Program-made: the position numbers and the translations under genes
Part shown: piece by piece, positions 21,294 to 29,527 of the stretch
How positions within the stretch are numbered: position 1 is the stretch's first letter
Layout of the letters: each line of letters starts with the position of its first letter
Assembly: GCA_944325465.1 (NCBI GenBank)
Contig: CALVAE010000055.1
Coordinates: forward strand, 1-32,077
Direction: 5' to 3'
DNA: 32,077 nt
Source: an uncultured Bacteroidales bacterium
Lineage (GTDB): Bacteria > Bacteroidota > Bacteroidia > Bacteroidales > UBA932
Notes under the pieces: generated by a model
What the model saw: only the letters and a program-made list of their open reading frames with translations
Databases searched by the model: none
Told to the model about the DNA's origin: nothing

Positions 21294-21337
21294 AGACAGC
21301 ACCATCCGGCTTCCGGCCGACGGTGCTGTCTTTTTAT
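21294..21337 (+). terminator. Rho-independent terminator after the phosphofructokinase gene
   Basis: AGACAGCACC (21294-21303) and GGTGCTGTCT (21322-21331) form a perfect 10-bp stem; the 18-nt loop contains a second small CCGG/CCGG hairpin. The T-tract TCTTTTTATTTT follows directly. This is the clearest terminator in the window. Confidence 0.88.
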
Positions 21338-21361
21338 TTTACCGCCGGTTCGTAACGGGGA

Positions 21362-21392
21362 TTTGTCATTTGGAGAAAATATCATATCTTTA
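21362..21392 (+). promoter_or_regulatory. Promoter of the small secreted protein gene
   Basis: TTTG at 21362-21365, a 19-nt spacer and TATCTTTA at 21385-21392 (one mismatch from TAnnTTTG) give a start near 21399 and a leader of about 22 nt. Confidence 0.55.
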
Positions 21393-21420
21393 AGCAATAT
21401 GGGAATCACTGATTTTAAAT

Positions 21421-22002
21421 ATGAAAAGACTGGTATTGATTTCGCTTCTGGCTGTTATTGCAACTGTAGACGCCTTCCAGGCATCGGCGCAGTATAATGA
21501 CATATACCGGCAAGGGACGAAGTTGTTCTCTTCCGAAGGTATACAGTTGACTCCGGAAGAGGTGAGTGTGCTGTTCAGCAGTGACGAGGGACTGTCATAC
21601 AGTGGCTGGGAGAAGTACTGCACATGTTTCAAGGCAGGGAAGGGGCTGCTTATTGCCTCCGGCTCCCTGACGGGTGCAGGACTCCTGACCCTTGGTATAG
21701 GGGCTGTCGGTCTTATGATGGAAGGGATCTCAATCGGCGTAGGGCTCGTACTATTGGCACCGCTGACGGCAATATCAGGAGAGCCCCCGGAAATCACATG
21801 CGACAGCAGATTCAGTGGAGTGGCCGTTGCCGGACTTGTAATGTCCGGAACAGGTATCCTCGGACTCGCAACCGGTACGGCAGTCTATTGCGTCTACAAG
21901 AAACGTCTGGACAATATGGTAGATGCATACAACGGAACGGCTGAAACAAGCCTTTCTTTCGGCCTGCAGAAAAACGGGGTGGGATTTGCTCTCGATTTCT
22001 GA
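21421..22002 (+). CDS. Secreted/membrane protein of unknown function
   Basis: I do not recognise a characterised family. The product has 193 residues: a signal peptide (probable cleavage after QASA, near residue 23), a polar segment of about 50 residues with LTPEEVSVLFSSDEG, then two hydrophobic Gly-rich stretches, about 74-120 and 138-160. The first is long and contains the pattern GxGLL and GIGAVGLM. The polar end closes with SLSFGLQKNGVGFALDF, a short pair of strands ending in Phe as seen in several Bacteroidetes exported proteins. Two Cys in YCTCF and one in ITCDS could form disulfides. It stands alone between a terminator and the next promoter, with its own promoter. An envelope location is likely; a function cannot be given. 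Confidence 0.7.
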   Translation: MKRLVLISLLAVIATVDAFQASAQYNDIYRQGTKLFSSEGIQLTPEEVSVLFSSDEGLSYSGWEKYCTCFKAGKGLLIASGSLTGAGLLTLGIGAVGLMMEGISIGVGLVLLAPLTAISGEPPEITCDSRFSGVAVAGLVMSGTGILGLATGTAVYCVYKKRLDNMVDAYNGTAETSLSFGLQKNGVGFALDF

Positions 22003-22033
22003 CGTACCAATGTTCGTTTCCTGTTATTAAAAC

Positions 22034-22064
22034 TTTGAAAAAGTTCACGGACTATGTAAATTTG
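22034..22064 (+). promoter_or_regulatory. Near-perfect Bacteroidetes promoter of the GH99-like gene
   Basis: TTTG (22034-22037), a 19-nt spacer and TAAATTTG (22057-22064) match the consensus exactly in both boxes. The expected start is about 22071, leaving a leader of about 22 nt before the ATG at 22093. Such a strong match suggests high basal transcription. Confidence 0.82.
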
Positions 22065-22092
22065 CAGAATTATCAAACAACTGAACAACAAA

Positions 22093-23280
22093 ATGAGAAA
22101 ACTGATAGGAGCAATCTCAGCGGCAGGTCTGGTTCTGCTGTCTGCAGCATCCTGCGGCAACAGGGACGTTGAAACAGGAGTGAAGACAACAAATGGCTAT
22201 ATCGTAGCGGCATACATCTGGCCGTCATGTCATGATGACAGTCTTGCACATGAATATCTTTGGAGCGAAGGGATTGGCGAGTGGGAGGTAATAAAACAAG
22301 GTGACCCGAGGTTCGAGGGACATTACCAGCCCAAGCAACCTCTTTGGGGGTACGAAATGGACAATGATCCGGAAGTGGTCGAACGCTGGATAGATACGGC
22401 GGTTGAGCACGGGGTGAATACCTTCATCTACGACTGGTACTGGTTCATGGACGGTCCTTATCTCGAAAGCGCCCTGAATGACGGGTTCCTCAAGGCGCGT
22501 AACCGTGACAGGATGAACTTCTATATCATGTGGGCAAACCACACGGTCGCAAGGAACTACTGGAACTGCCGCAGATACGGGGATGACGATTCCATCCTGT
22601 TCACCCCTACGGTAGACTGGGAGAACTTCCGGAAAATAGTCTCGCGGATCATCGGCCAGTATTTCGTACAGCCCAACTATCTGAAGATAGACAACTGTCC
22701 TGTCATGGCGATCTTCGACTATGATCAGATAGTCAAGAGTTTCGGAAGCACGGCTGAAGCGGCCAAGTCTCTGGATTACTTCCGTGAGGAGGCAAGGAAG
22801 GCCGGATTTGACGGAATACATTTCCAGATGAACCCGGGAGGAGGATATCCTCTTTCCGAAGCGCAGGCAGAAAGACTTTCAGGCATGGTGGACTCTCTGG
22901 GTATCAACAGTATCGCATTCTATAACATGGGCGGATTCGACCCTGACTATCTCAAGCACGGTGCAAATGCCATTGAGATCAGGAAAGGATGGGACAAGGC
23001 ATTTGACATCCCTGTTTTCCCGACCGTTTCGATAGGCTGGGACGATACGCCGAGATTTCCTGCAAAAGGTGCTGATGATGTGACCAGGTTCCATAACACG
23101 CCGACATCATTCGGTGCTTTCCTTGATCAGGCCAAGGATTATGCGGATGAACATCCTGACCAGCCGAAGATTGTGGTCATCAATGCATGGAACGAATGGG
23201 TGGAGGGCAGTTACCTCCTTCCGGACCGTCTGAACGGTTTCGGCTACCTTGAAGCGGTCAGGGATGTCTTTTCCAACTGA
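22093..23280 (+). CDS. GH99/WbsX-like glycoside hydrolase lipoprotein
   Basis: A 395-residue exported protein with a lipobox LSAASC (acylated C21). The mature protein has the signs of the GH99-like WbsX family: AAYIWPSCHDD at the start of the barrel, WGYEMDNDPEVVERWIDTAVEHGVNTFIYDWYWF, FYIMWANHT, and the C-terminal NAWNEWVEGSYLLPD. That last element resembles the EWHE catalytic motif of GH99 alpha-mannan/mannosidic enzymes, with E368 and E371 matching the two catalytic acids and Val in place of His. The role is probably cleavage of an alpha-linked glycan at the cell surface or in the periplasm, but WbsX proteins are scarcely characterised. It has its own strong promoter; the GH13 gene follows after 114 bp and may be co-transcribed. 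Confidence 0.85.
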   Translation: MRKLIGAISAAGLVLLSAASCGNRDVETGVKTTNGYIVAAYIWPSCHDDSLAHEYLWSEGIGEWEVIKQGDPRFEGHYQPKQPLWGYEMDNDPEVVERWIDTAVEHGVNTFIYDWYWFMDGPYLESALNDGFLKARNRDRMNFYIMWANHTVARNYWNCRRYGDDDSILFTPTVDWENFRKIVSRIIGQYFVQPNYLKIDNCPVMAIFDYDQIVKSFGSTAEAAKSLDYFREEARKAGFDGIHFQMNPGGGYPLSEAQAERLSGMVDSLGINSIAFYNMGGFDPDYLKHGANAIEIRKGWDKAFDIPVFPTVSIGWDDTPRFPAKGADDVTRFHNTPTSFGAFLDQAKDYADEHPDQPKIVVINAWNEWVEGSYLLPDRLNGFGYLEAVRDVFSN

Positions 23281-23394
23281 AAAGGTATCCGTTACGGCAT
23301 TCAATTTGATATGACATTCAGGACGGGTTCCGCTGTCCGTGAATCCTGACCGGGACCCGCAACGGTGACAAAAGTGTAATCAAAATAATATTGA

Positions 23395-25092
23395 ATGGAT
23401 AAACCGGTCATATATCAGTTGCTTCCGCGTCTGTGGGGCAACAAATGTACAGCAAATATCAAGAACGGTACTTTGGACCAGAACGGGACTGGCAGATTCT
23501 CCGATGTGGATTCTGCCAGTCTTGATTATTTCAAATGGCTGGGCTGCAGCCATATCTGGTATACGGGAATCATCCGCCACGCGACCACGGAATCCTCTCA
23601 CGGCTGCATTGCATCCAATCCGCAGATAGTGAAGGGGAAAGCGGGTTCCCCGTATGCCATTACGGATTATTATGACGTGAACCCCTATCTGGCAGACAAT
23701 CCTGACAGGAGGATGGAGGAATTTGAAGCCCTTGTGGACAGGACACACAAGGCCGGACTGAAAGTGATAATCGACTTCGTCCCGAATCATGTTTCAAGAG
23801 ATTACGGCAAGGCCAATCCTGTAGTCGGACATCCCGTGCTCGGTCAGGACGATGACAGAAGCGTACACTGGAAACAGGAGAATGACTTCTACTACTATCC
23901 CGGCCAGGAACTGAAACTGCCTGTCCCGCCCGCACCGGGCCGTGAACCCTACCGGGAATATCCGGCCATGGCTACAGGCAACAACTGCTTTTCCCCTGAA
24001 CCGGGAATCAACGACTGGTATGAAACGGTGAAGATAAACTATTGCGAGACCTGGTCTCCTACCTGGGACAAGATGTACGACATAGTCAGGTTCTGGGCAG
24101 GGAAAGGAGTTGACGGGTTCCGCTGCGATATGGTGGAACTTGTTCCCGCCGGATTCTTCAAGTGGCTCATCGAAAGGATACACAAGGATTTCCCGGATGT
24201 GATTTTCATTGCTGAGGTCTACCAGAAGGATCTTTACAGGAAATATGTCCGTGAAGTCGGGTTCGACTACCTCTATGACAAGTCCGGACTGTATGACACC
24301 TTGCGTACTGTTATCGCGAAAAATGTGGATGACAACGGAATGCCTGTGGAACTCTGGCAGTCGGCCGAAGGAATCACCCGGAACTGGCAGTATCTCGGAG
24401 ACATGCAGCCATATATGCTTAACTTCCTCGAAAATCATGATGAACAGAGGTTCGCTTCTGACTTCTTCGGCAAGAACGGGGCAGCCTCCTACGCCTCCCT
24501 GTATGTTTCGCTCTGCCTCAATCCGGCCCCTTTCATGCTCTATATGGGAGAAGAACTCGGCGAGAGGGGAATGGACGAGGAAGGATTCAGCGGACAGGAT
24601 GGCAGGACCACCATCTTTGACTGGTGGAGCGTATCCTCCCTCAGGAAACTGAATGCCATAATACATAACGGATTGTACCGGGCTATCGAAGACGGTACTG
24701 CAGATGTAGCCCTTCTCGGAAGTTATGGAATTTCAGCCGAAGAGGCCGGGATATTCCGCAGGTACGCCCGGGCATTGAGATTTGCTGCCAAAAGCGAAGC
24801 CGTCAGGAAAGGTATGTCATACGACCTCTGCTACTGCAACACTGCGTCGGAAGGATTTGACAAGACAAGGCACTTCGCCTGGCTGAGGGACTACGGCAAC
24901 GAGACCCTGCTATTTGTCGCCAACTTCTCCGGCAACGAGGCACGGATGGAACTGACCATACCGGAACACGCATTTGAATGGATGGAACTCCCTATTACCC
25001 CAATGCTTAATCCGGGCACCAGAATCAGGGTGAACGTACCGCCTATGGATGCGACAATGTTCGTGCTTTCCGAACCGGAATGTCATCCCTGA
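23395..25092 (+). CDS. Cytoplasmic alpha-amylase family (GH13) enzyme
   Basis: A 565-residue glycoside hydrolase that cleaves or transfers alpha-glucosidic bonds. The four GH13 regions are present: DFVPNH from D127, GFRCDMVEL with the nucleophile D245, FIAEVY with the acid/base E274, and NHDEQR with D349. The C-terminal 85-90 residues form the beta-sandwich domain C. The N-terminus (MDKPVIYQLLPRLWGN) has no signal peptide, so it should act in the cytoplasm on imported oligosaccharides. Bacteroides species have close-looking proteins annotated only as alpha-amylase family; exact specificity is unknown. I saw no convincing promoter in the 114 bp before it. The 3' end overlaps the phosphoesterase gene on the other strand by 50 bp. 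Confidence 0.92.
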   Translation: MDKPVIYQLLPRLWGNKCTANIKNGTLDQNGTGRFSDVDSASLDYFKWLGCSHIWYTGIIRHATTESSHGCIASNPQIVKGKAGSPYAITDYYDVNPYLADNPDRRMEEFEALVDRTHKAGLKVIIDFVPNHVSRDYGKANPVVGHPVLGQDDDRSVHWKQENDFYYYPGQELKLPVPPAPGREPYREYPAMATGNNCFSPEPGINDWYETVKINYCETWSPTWDKMYDIVRFWAGKGVDGFRCDMVELVPAGFFKWLIERIHKDFPDVIFIAEVYQKDLYRKYVREVGFDYLYDKSGLYDTLRTVIAKNVDDNGMPVELWQSAEGITRNWQYLGDMQPYMLNFLENHDEQRFASDFFGKNGAASYASLYVSLCLNPAPFMLYMGEELGERGMDEEGFSGQDGRTTIFDWWSVSSLRKLNAIIHNGLYRAIEDGTADVALLGSYGISAEEAGIFRRYARALRFAAKSEAVRKGMSYDLCYCNTASEGFDKTRHFAWLRDYGNETLLFVANFSGNEARMELTIPEHAFEWMELPITPMLNPGTRIRVNVPPMDATMFVLSEPECHP

Positions 25093-26305
25093 ATGACATG
25101 TACGGGTCATGATAGATGATTTCCAGACGTTCGGCACGGACCGTTCCCGGAACGGTGACTGACCATACATGGGGAGAGCGGAAAGGTCTCAAGGGGATTA
25201 TTTCCGCTCTCCTGTCTTTCATTTCCTCTTTGGTCATGGATTTGTTGGCAGATATGACTTCCAGCACTTCAGGGGCGGTCTCCTCTGTCCTTTCCAGCAA
25301 TGTCTTCCCGCTTTTCCTGCTCCCGACGCTCCTGATTACCACCTTTCCTTCGGTAGAACCGCCGAAAACATTTACTATCAGCCTTGTAGAGTCTCCCTGA
25401 ACCGGATTGCACCAGACAGAGGCTCTGAAGTCTTCCGGTTTGCCGATACATTTATATTCCAGAGTATATCCATTTCTCCCGAATCCGGCGATGAAATATC
25501 CTCTGGGTGCCCCGCATCCCTGCAGGGAATATGGTATCCCGTTTTCATCCTTCACTCCGCGCCACCAACTGCCGCAACTTGCTCCCGCTATCAGTTCCGG
25601 TACCGTCCTGTTTTCCGACAATCCGACCTGTGACCGTCTGACGTTATGGGTGTGTCCGCTTACAAGCAGTATCTTTCCGCTGAAACCGGCAAGAATCGAG
25701 TCGGCGGCGGCCCTGTCCTTGATATGCGAGTACGGGATATGTGTGGCAAGGACAAGAGTCCGCTCCTTGCTGCAGGCCGTTACGACAGAGTCAAGATATG
25801 CCATCTGCCGCTGTGTGAAGCCCCCTTTGTACGAATTGTTTTCGTATATGACATCATTCATGAGAATGAAGCGTACCCCTTTTCTTGAAAAGGTCGTATC
25901 CGGTGATCCGAAGACTTCCGGATAACTGGTCAGATCCCGGTTTCTGCCTTTCTGTATGGTTACGGCCTTTCTTCCTTTGTAGATGTCGAAATCATGATTC
26001 CCCGGTATCGTGAACCACGGATACGGAAGCGAGTCAAGAGATGCCTTTGACGGTTCAAGCATTTCCATCGAATCATTGACGATATCTCCCAGGAATATGG
26101 CCAGGTCAATGTCTTTCCTTTCCCGGAGTTCCCTGTACACGGATTTTCTTGCATATTGCAGTTCCGTTGAGTCATTTACCTGGGGATCTCCGACAAAAGC
26201 CACCTTCAGCCTGCCTGTATTTCTTCCCGTGGCGGAATCTGCCGTACCTGCCAGCAAAATTGCCGATATGAACAGTGCATAAAAGGATGTCTTTCTTCTT
26301 TTCAT
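25043..26305 (-). CDS. Exported calcineurin-like metallophosphoesterase
   Basis: A 420-residue dinuclear-metal phosphoesterase with a signal peptide (hydrophobic segment about 7-25). Metal-site motifs are all visible: GDPQ (D40, Q42; the usual His replaced by Gln, common in this Bacteroidetes group), LGDIVND (D74), GNHD (N103, H104), ATHIPY (H189) and SGHTH (H218, H220). A C-terminal domain of about 190 residues starts around AGASCGSWW and matches the calcineurin-like phosphoesterase C-terminal domain in type. The substrate is unknown; a phosphomonoester, phosphodiester or nucleotide is possible. It is divergent from susC, with its own -7 element, and convergently overlaps the GH13 gene by 50 bp. 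Confidence 0.9.
   Translation of the reverse strand: MKRRKTSFYALFISAILLAGTADSATGRNTGRLKVAFVGDPQVNDSTELQYARKSVYRELRERKDIDLAIFLGDIVNDSMEMLEPSKASLDSLPYPWFTIPGNHDFDIYKGRKAVTIQKGRNRDLTSYPEVFGSPDTTFSRKGVRFILMNDVIYENNSYKGGFTQRQMAYLDSVVTACSKERTLVLATHIPYSHIKDRAAADSILAGFSGKILLVSGHTHNVRRSQVGLSENRTVPELIAGASCGSWWRGVKDENGIPYSLQGCGAPRGYFIAGFGRNGYTLEYKCIGKPEDFRASVWCNPVQGDSTRLIVNVFGGSTEGKVVIRSVGSRKSGKTLLERTEETAPEVLEVISANKSMTKEEMKDRRAEIIPLRPFRSPHVWSVTVPGTVRAERLEIIYHDPYMSFRDDIPVRKARTLSHP
25080..25099. other. Inverted repeat at the convergent GH13/phosphoesterase junction
   Basis: ATGTCAT (25080-25086) and ATGACAT (25093-25099) form a perfect 7-bp stem with a 6-nt loop that contains the GH13 stop codon. It lies inside the 3' end of the phosphoesterase gene. 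There is no T-tract on either side, so it is at best a weak, factor-dependent or RNA-stability element. Confidence 0.3.
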
Positions 26306-26323
26306 CGATTATTCTTTTTCTTG

Positions 26324-26331
26324 CAAAGATA
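26324..26331 (-). promoter_or_regulatory. -7 promoter element for the phosphoesterase gene
   Basis: The minus strand reads TATCTTTG, an exact match to TAnnTTTG, with a predicted start near 26317 and a leader of about 12 nt. No TTTG at -33 is apparent. Confidence 0.55.
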
Positions 26332-26346
26332 AAAATCCGCTCTGCT

Positions 26347-26376
26347 TTTCCATATAAAAAAAGTTATCTATTTTTG
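26347..26376 (+). promoter_or_regulatory. Promoter of the susC operon
   Basis: TATTTTTG (26369-26376) fits TAnnTTTG exactly; TTTC at 26347-26350, one mismatch from TTTG, lies 18 nt upstream. The expected start is about 26383, giving a 17-nt leader to the susC ATG at 26400. It lies back to back with the phosphoesterase promoter in a 94-bp region. Confidence 0.6.
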
Positions 26377-26399
26377 TGATCGGTTAGTGTTATATATTC

Positions 26400-29300
26400 A
26401 TGAAAGGTAAGTCTATCATATTGTTTGGCGTGGCATGTCTCGTGTCTGTTCCCGTAAGGCTTTATGCAGAAGACGTCGGTCGTCCCGACCGGCAGAGAGT
26501 ATCAGTACGTGCGGATGCTCCGCATCATGCAGGCGATCCTGCCGGTTCCGGAGCGCTCCAGCAGGATAATGTCACCGGTACGGTAACTGATGAGAACGGC
26601 GAGCCTCTGGTCGGAGTCATGGTCTACATAAAGGGTACGACAACCGGGGTTTCGACAGACCTTGACGGCAATTATTCCATCAAGGCTCCGGGAGAAGGGG
26701 AGTCCTATACTCTGGTCTATCAGTACATAGGCACCGTCACCAGGGAAATCGTCGTCAGCAAGCAGCGCAGGATCAACGTATCGCTTGAGAATGACAACCA
26801 CCTAGATGAAGCCGTTATCATAGGAGCATACGGGACGAAGCAGAGCCGGGAAGACCTGATCGGAAGTGCCTATCAGGTCAATGCCGATGCAATCAGGAAC
26901 AAGCCCAAAGCCAGGATTGACAATATTCTGGAAGGTCTTGTCCCTGGAGTAAGGGTAAATCTCAATACGGATGACGTGCAGTCTCCCCGGGCAAGATACG
27001 AAACCAGAATCAGAGGAGGAGCCAGCCTCAGTTCTTCCAACGAACCGCTCTGGGTCATAGACGGTGTCCCGTATTATACAGGAGGCACCACCAATCTCAT
27101 GTATGGGGTCAGTTATTCCGTTTCCCCGTTGTTATATCTTGACCCTAACAATATCGAATCCATAACCGTCCTCAAGGATGCGGACCAGGTCACGATCTAC
27201 GGTGCCAACGGTGCCAACGGTGTGATTCTGGTGACTACGAAATCAGGAAGAGAGAATACCCCGCTATCGGTATCCGCGACAGTCGAATTCGGGGTTTCCG
27301 CTCCGGACAAGAGTACGATGTTCAAGATGATGGATGCTTCCCAATATATGGAAGTCGCCAAAGAGGCCTGGACAAATGCTGGATATTCAATCGGTACATT
27401 CCCGTATCAGGACAACGAATACAATTCCTACAGCACCACTTCGACTGACTGGACGGACGAATATCTGGGAATAGGTTCGACCGTGTATGCGTCACTGGTG
27501 TTGAGAAGCGGCACGAAAAAAAGTTCAGGCTATCTGTCAGGTTCGTATTACAGGGAAGGCAGCACGATCAGGTCGGATGTCTCCCAGCGGTACACCCTTG
27601 ACGCCAAGAATACATATCATTTTACCGACTGGCTCATGCTTGATACAAAACTGTCCGCTTCTCTCAACGACAATGACATGTTTTATCTGACCAGAGAATA
27701 TAATGAGGTATTGCCGATATTCGAACCCTATATGCCGGACGGTTCATACAGGATATACAATATGATATATGACAGCATATCAGGCTGGACGCTCACGAAG
27801 TTCCATGACAACCAGGTCCCGGGGCGGGACAATGATGTCAATGACCAGCGTTCAGTGGTGACGACGGCGGATTTTTCTCTGAATGCGGACATTATCAAGG
27901 GACTGACGGCATCCGCTCAGTATAATATAAAATACCAGCATACGCATGAAGACCGCTATGAATCGATTCAGACACCTGGAGGAATCGATTCTGACGGTGA
28001 GCCGGACGGAGAATCCACAAAGGGAGATGCTTCATACCTGACCTGGACCGCGATCGGACGGTTGAATTTTGACAGGAATTTCGGAAAGCATCGGGTCGGC
28101 GGTCTGGCCGGAATAGAACTGCACCAGCAGAGGAACAGGTATCTGAACGGCAGCGTTTCAGGTATTCTCAATGACAACTGGCAGGAACTCGAATACGGTG
28201 ATGAAGAAACCGAAACGGCATCAAGCGGTTATGATATCCAGCGCAGCATGTCGTTCTTTTTCAGGGGAACCTATTCCTATGATTCAAGGTATTATCTTTC
28301 ATTGAACTATAGAAGAGAGGGCAATTCGGATTTCGGGGAATATTCGAAATGGGCCGATTTCTGGTCTGTCGGGGCATCATGGAACATACATAACGAGAAG
28401 TTCTTCCATTCGGAGAAAATCAACATGCTCAAGGCAAAGGTATCATACGGGACGAGCGGCAATTCCAGAGTGGGGTCATCAAGTGTTTTGGGAACCTACA
28501 ATTACGGGGACAGCCACAGTTACGGAGGTTCGGTCGGCGCTGTCATCGGCACTGTGCCCAATCCAGGTCTGACGTGGGAGAATACCACTATGTTGAACGC
28601 CGGAGTCAGGATGGAATTCCTCAAGGGAAGAATTGCGGCGGAACTTGAATATTACTACAACTATACCAGTAATATGATAAGCAGGGTATATGTTTCCCGT
28701 ACCATATCGTCCGACCGGGTATATGCGAATGTAGGTGAATTGAGCAACAGGGGAGTCGAACTGAATATTGAAAGTGACAATATCCGGACCGGACGCTTCA
28801 ACTGGCATACTTCCTTTAATATCAGTCATAACAGGAATATTATTGAAAGACTCTATAATGGGGTGTCCACCCGTTTTTCCGATTATACGATATGGATGGA
28901 AGGGCATGACAGGGATACCTATTATCTGGTGGAATGGGCAGGGGTGGACCCTTCGGACGGTTCGCCGATGTGGTATGATCTGGACGGCAATCTGACAAAG
29001 ACCTATAACAGTGCCAACAGAAAACCCGGGAAATCCGCCTCTCCGATACTGACAGGAGGCATGATCAATACCTTGTCCTACGGGAACTGGGCCTTTTCCT
29101 TCCAGATAAACTTTGACATAGGCGGATATGCGCTGCCATCCTATGCCAGATTCTACTTCAGGGACGGACTCAATATAATAGACGGCAATCAGGCGGTGGA
29201 AGTCTATTATGACAGGTGGACCACTCCGGGGCAACTTACCAATTTCCCGAAAGTATCCCAGACATCCACGGATTCATGGCGGGGTTCCACAAGATACCTG

Positions 29301-29525
29301 TACAACAGGACAAATTTTGAACTGTCCACGGTCAGTCTTTCCTATTCATTGCCGCAGAGGATATCCGATTCGTGGGGCCTCTCTTCGGCCACGGTCTCCC
29401 TGGTCTGCAATAATGCGTACCTTTTCACCCCGGACCAGAAACGGGGGAGGAATTCATACAAGACAATGATGAGCGGCTATCCCGTAACAAGGACAATTTC
29501 ATTAAATTTCAATGTTTCATTTTGA
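26400..29525 (+). CDS. susC: SusC/RagA family TonB-dependent glycan transporter
   Basis: Outer-membrane channel that imports oligosaccharides with energy from TonB and works under a SusD lid. It has 1041 residues. After a signal peptide (about 1-23) comes a polar linker of about 35 residues, then a carboxypeptidase-regulatory-like beta domain from about 58 (VTGTVTDENGEPLVGVMVYI), the segment LDEAVIIGAYGT near 136, and the plug with VIDGVPYY and IYGANGANGVILVTTKSG. The 22-stranded barrel ends in ISLNFNVSF, a terminal Phe that suits outer-membrane assembly. There is no N-terminal STN domain, so regulation by an ECF anti-sigma partner is unlikely. susD starts 2 bp after the stop. Confidence 0.96.
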   Translation: MKGKSIILFGVACLVSVPVRLYAEDVGRPDRQRVSVRADAPHHAGDPAGSGALQQDNVTGTVTDENGEPLVGVMVYIKGTTTGVSTDLDGNYSIKAPGEGESYTLVYQYIGTVTREIVVSKQRRINVSLENDNHLDEAVIIGAYGTKQSREDLIGSAYQVNADAIRNKPKARIDNILEGLVPGVRVNLNTDDVQSPRARYETRIRGGASLSSSNEPLWVIDGVPYYTGGTTNLMYGVSYSVSPLLYLDPNNIESITVLKDADQVTIYGANGANGVILVTTKSGRENTPLSVSATVEFGVSAPDKSTMFKMMDASQYMEVAKEAWTNAGYSIGTFPYQDNEYNSYSTTSTDWTDEYLGIGSTVYASLVLRSGTKKSSGYLSGSYYREGSTIRSDVSQRYTLDAKNTYHFTDWLMLDTKLSASLNDNDMFYLTREYNEVLPIFEPYMPDGSYRIYNMIYDSISGWTLTKFHDNQVPGRDNDVNDQRSVVTTADFSLNADIIKGLTASAQYNIKYQHTHEDRYESIQTPGGIDSDGEPDGESTKGDASYLTWTAIGRLNFDRNFGKHRVGGLAGIELHQQRNRYLNGSVSGILNDNWQELEYGDEETETASSGYDIQRSMSFFFRGTYSYDSRYYLSLNYRREGNSDFGEYSKWADFWSVGASWNIHNEKFFHSEKINMLKAKVSYGTSGNSRVGSSSVLGTYNYGDSHSYGGSVGAVIGTVPNPGLTWENTTMLNAGVRMEFLKGRIAAELEYYYNYTSNMISRVYVSRTISSDRVYANVGELSNRGVELNIESDNIRTGRFNWHTSFNISHNRNIIERLYNGVSTRFSDYTIWMEGHDRDTYYLVEWAGVDPSDGSPMWYDLDGNLTKTYNSANRKPGKSASPILTGGMINTLSYGNWAFSFQINFDIGGYALPSYARFYFRDGLNIIDGNQAVEVYYDRWTTPGQLTNFPKVSQTSTDSWRGSTRYLYNRTNFELSTVSLSYSLPQRISDSWGLSSATVSLVCNNAYLFTPDQKRGRNSYKTMMSGYPVTRTISLNFNVSF

Positions 29526-29527
29526 TT

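Noticed and set aside
23309-23360. Hairpin between the GH99-like and GH13 genes
   Set aside because: Only short imperfect stems (TCAGGA/TCCTGA, ACGG/CCGT) and no T-tract, so not a supported terminator.
23301-23393. Promoter for the GH13 gene (TCAATTTG at 23301, TAATATTG at 23386)
   Set aside because: The first lacks the T-A pair and a -33 box; the second is too close to the ATG to give a leader.
27201-27227. Tandem repeat of a 9-bp unit encoding GANGAN in susC
   Set aside because: It encodes the usual conserved plug motif of SusC proteins, so it reflects protein conservation rather than a DNA repeat.
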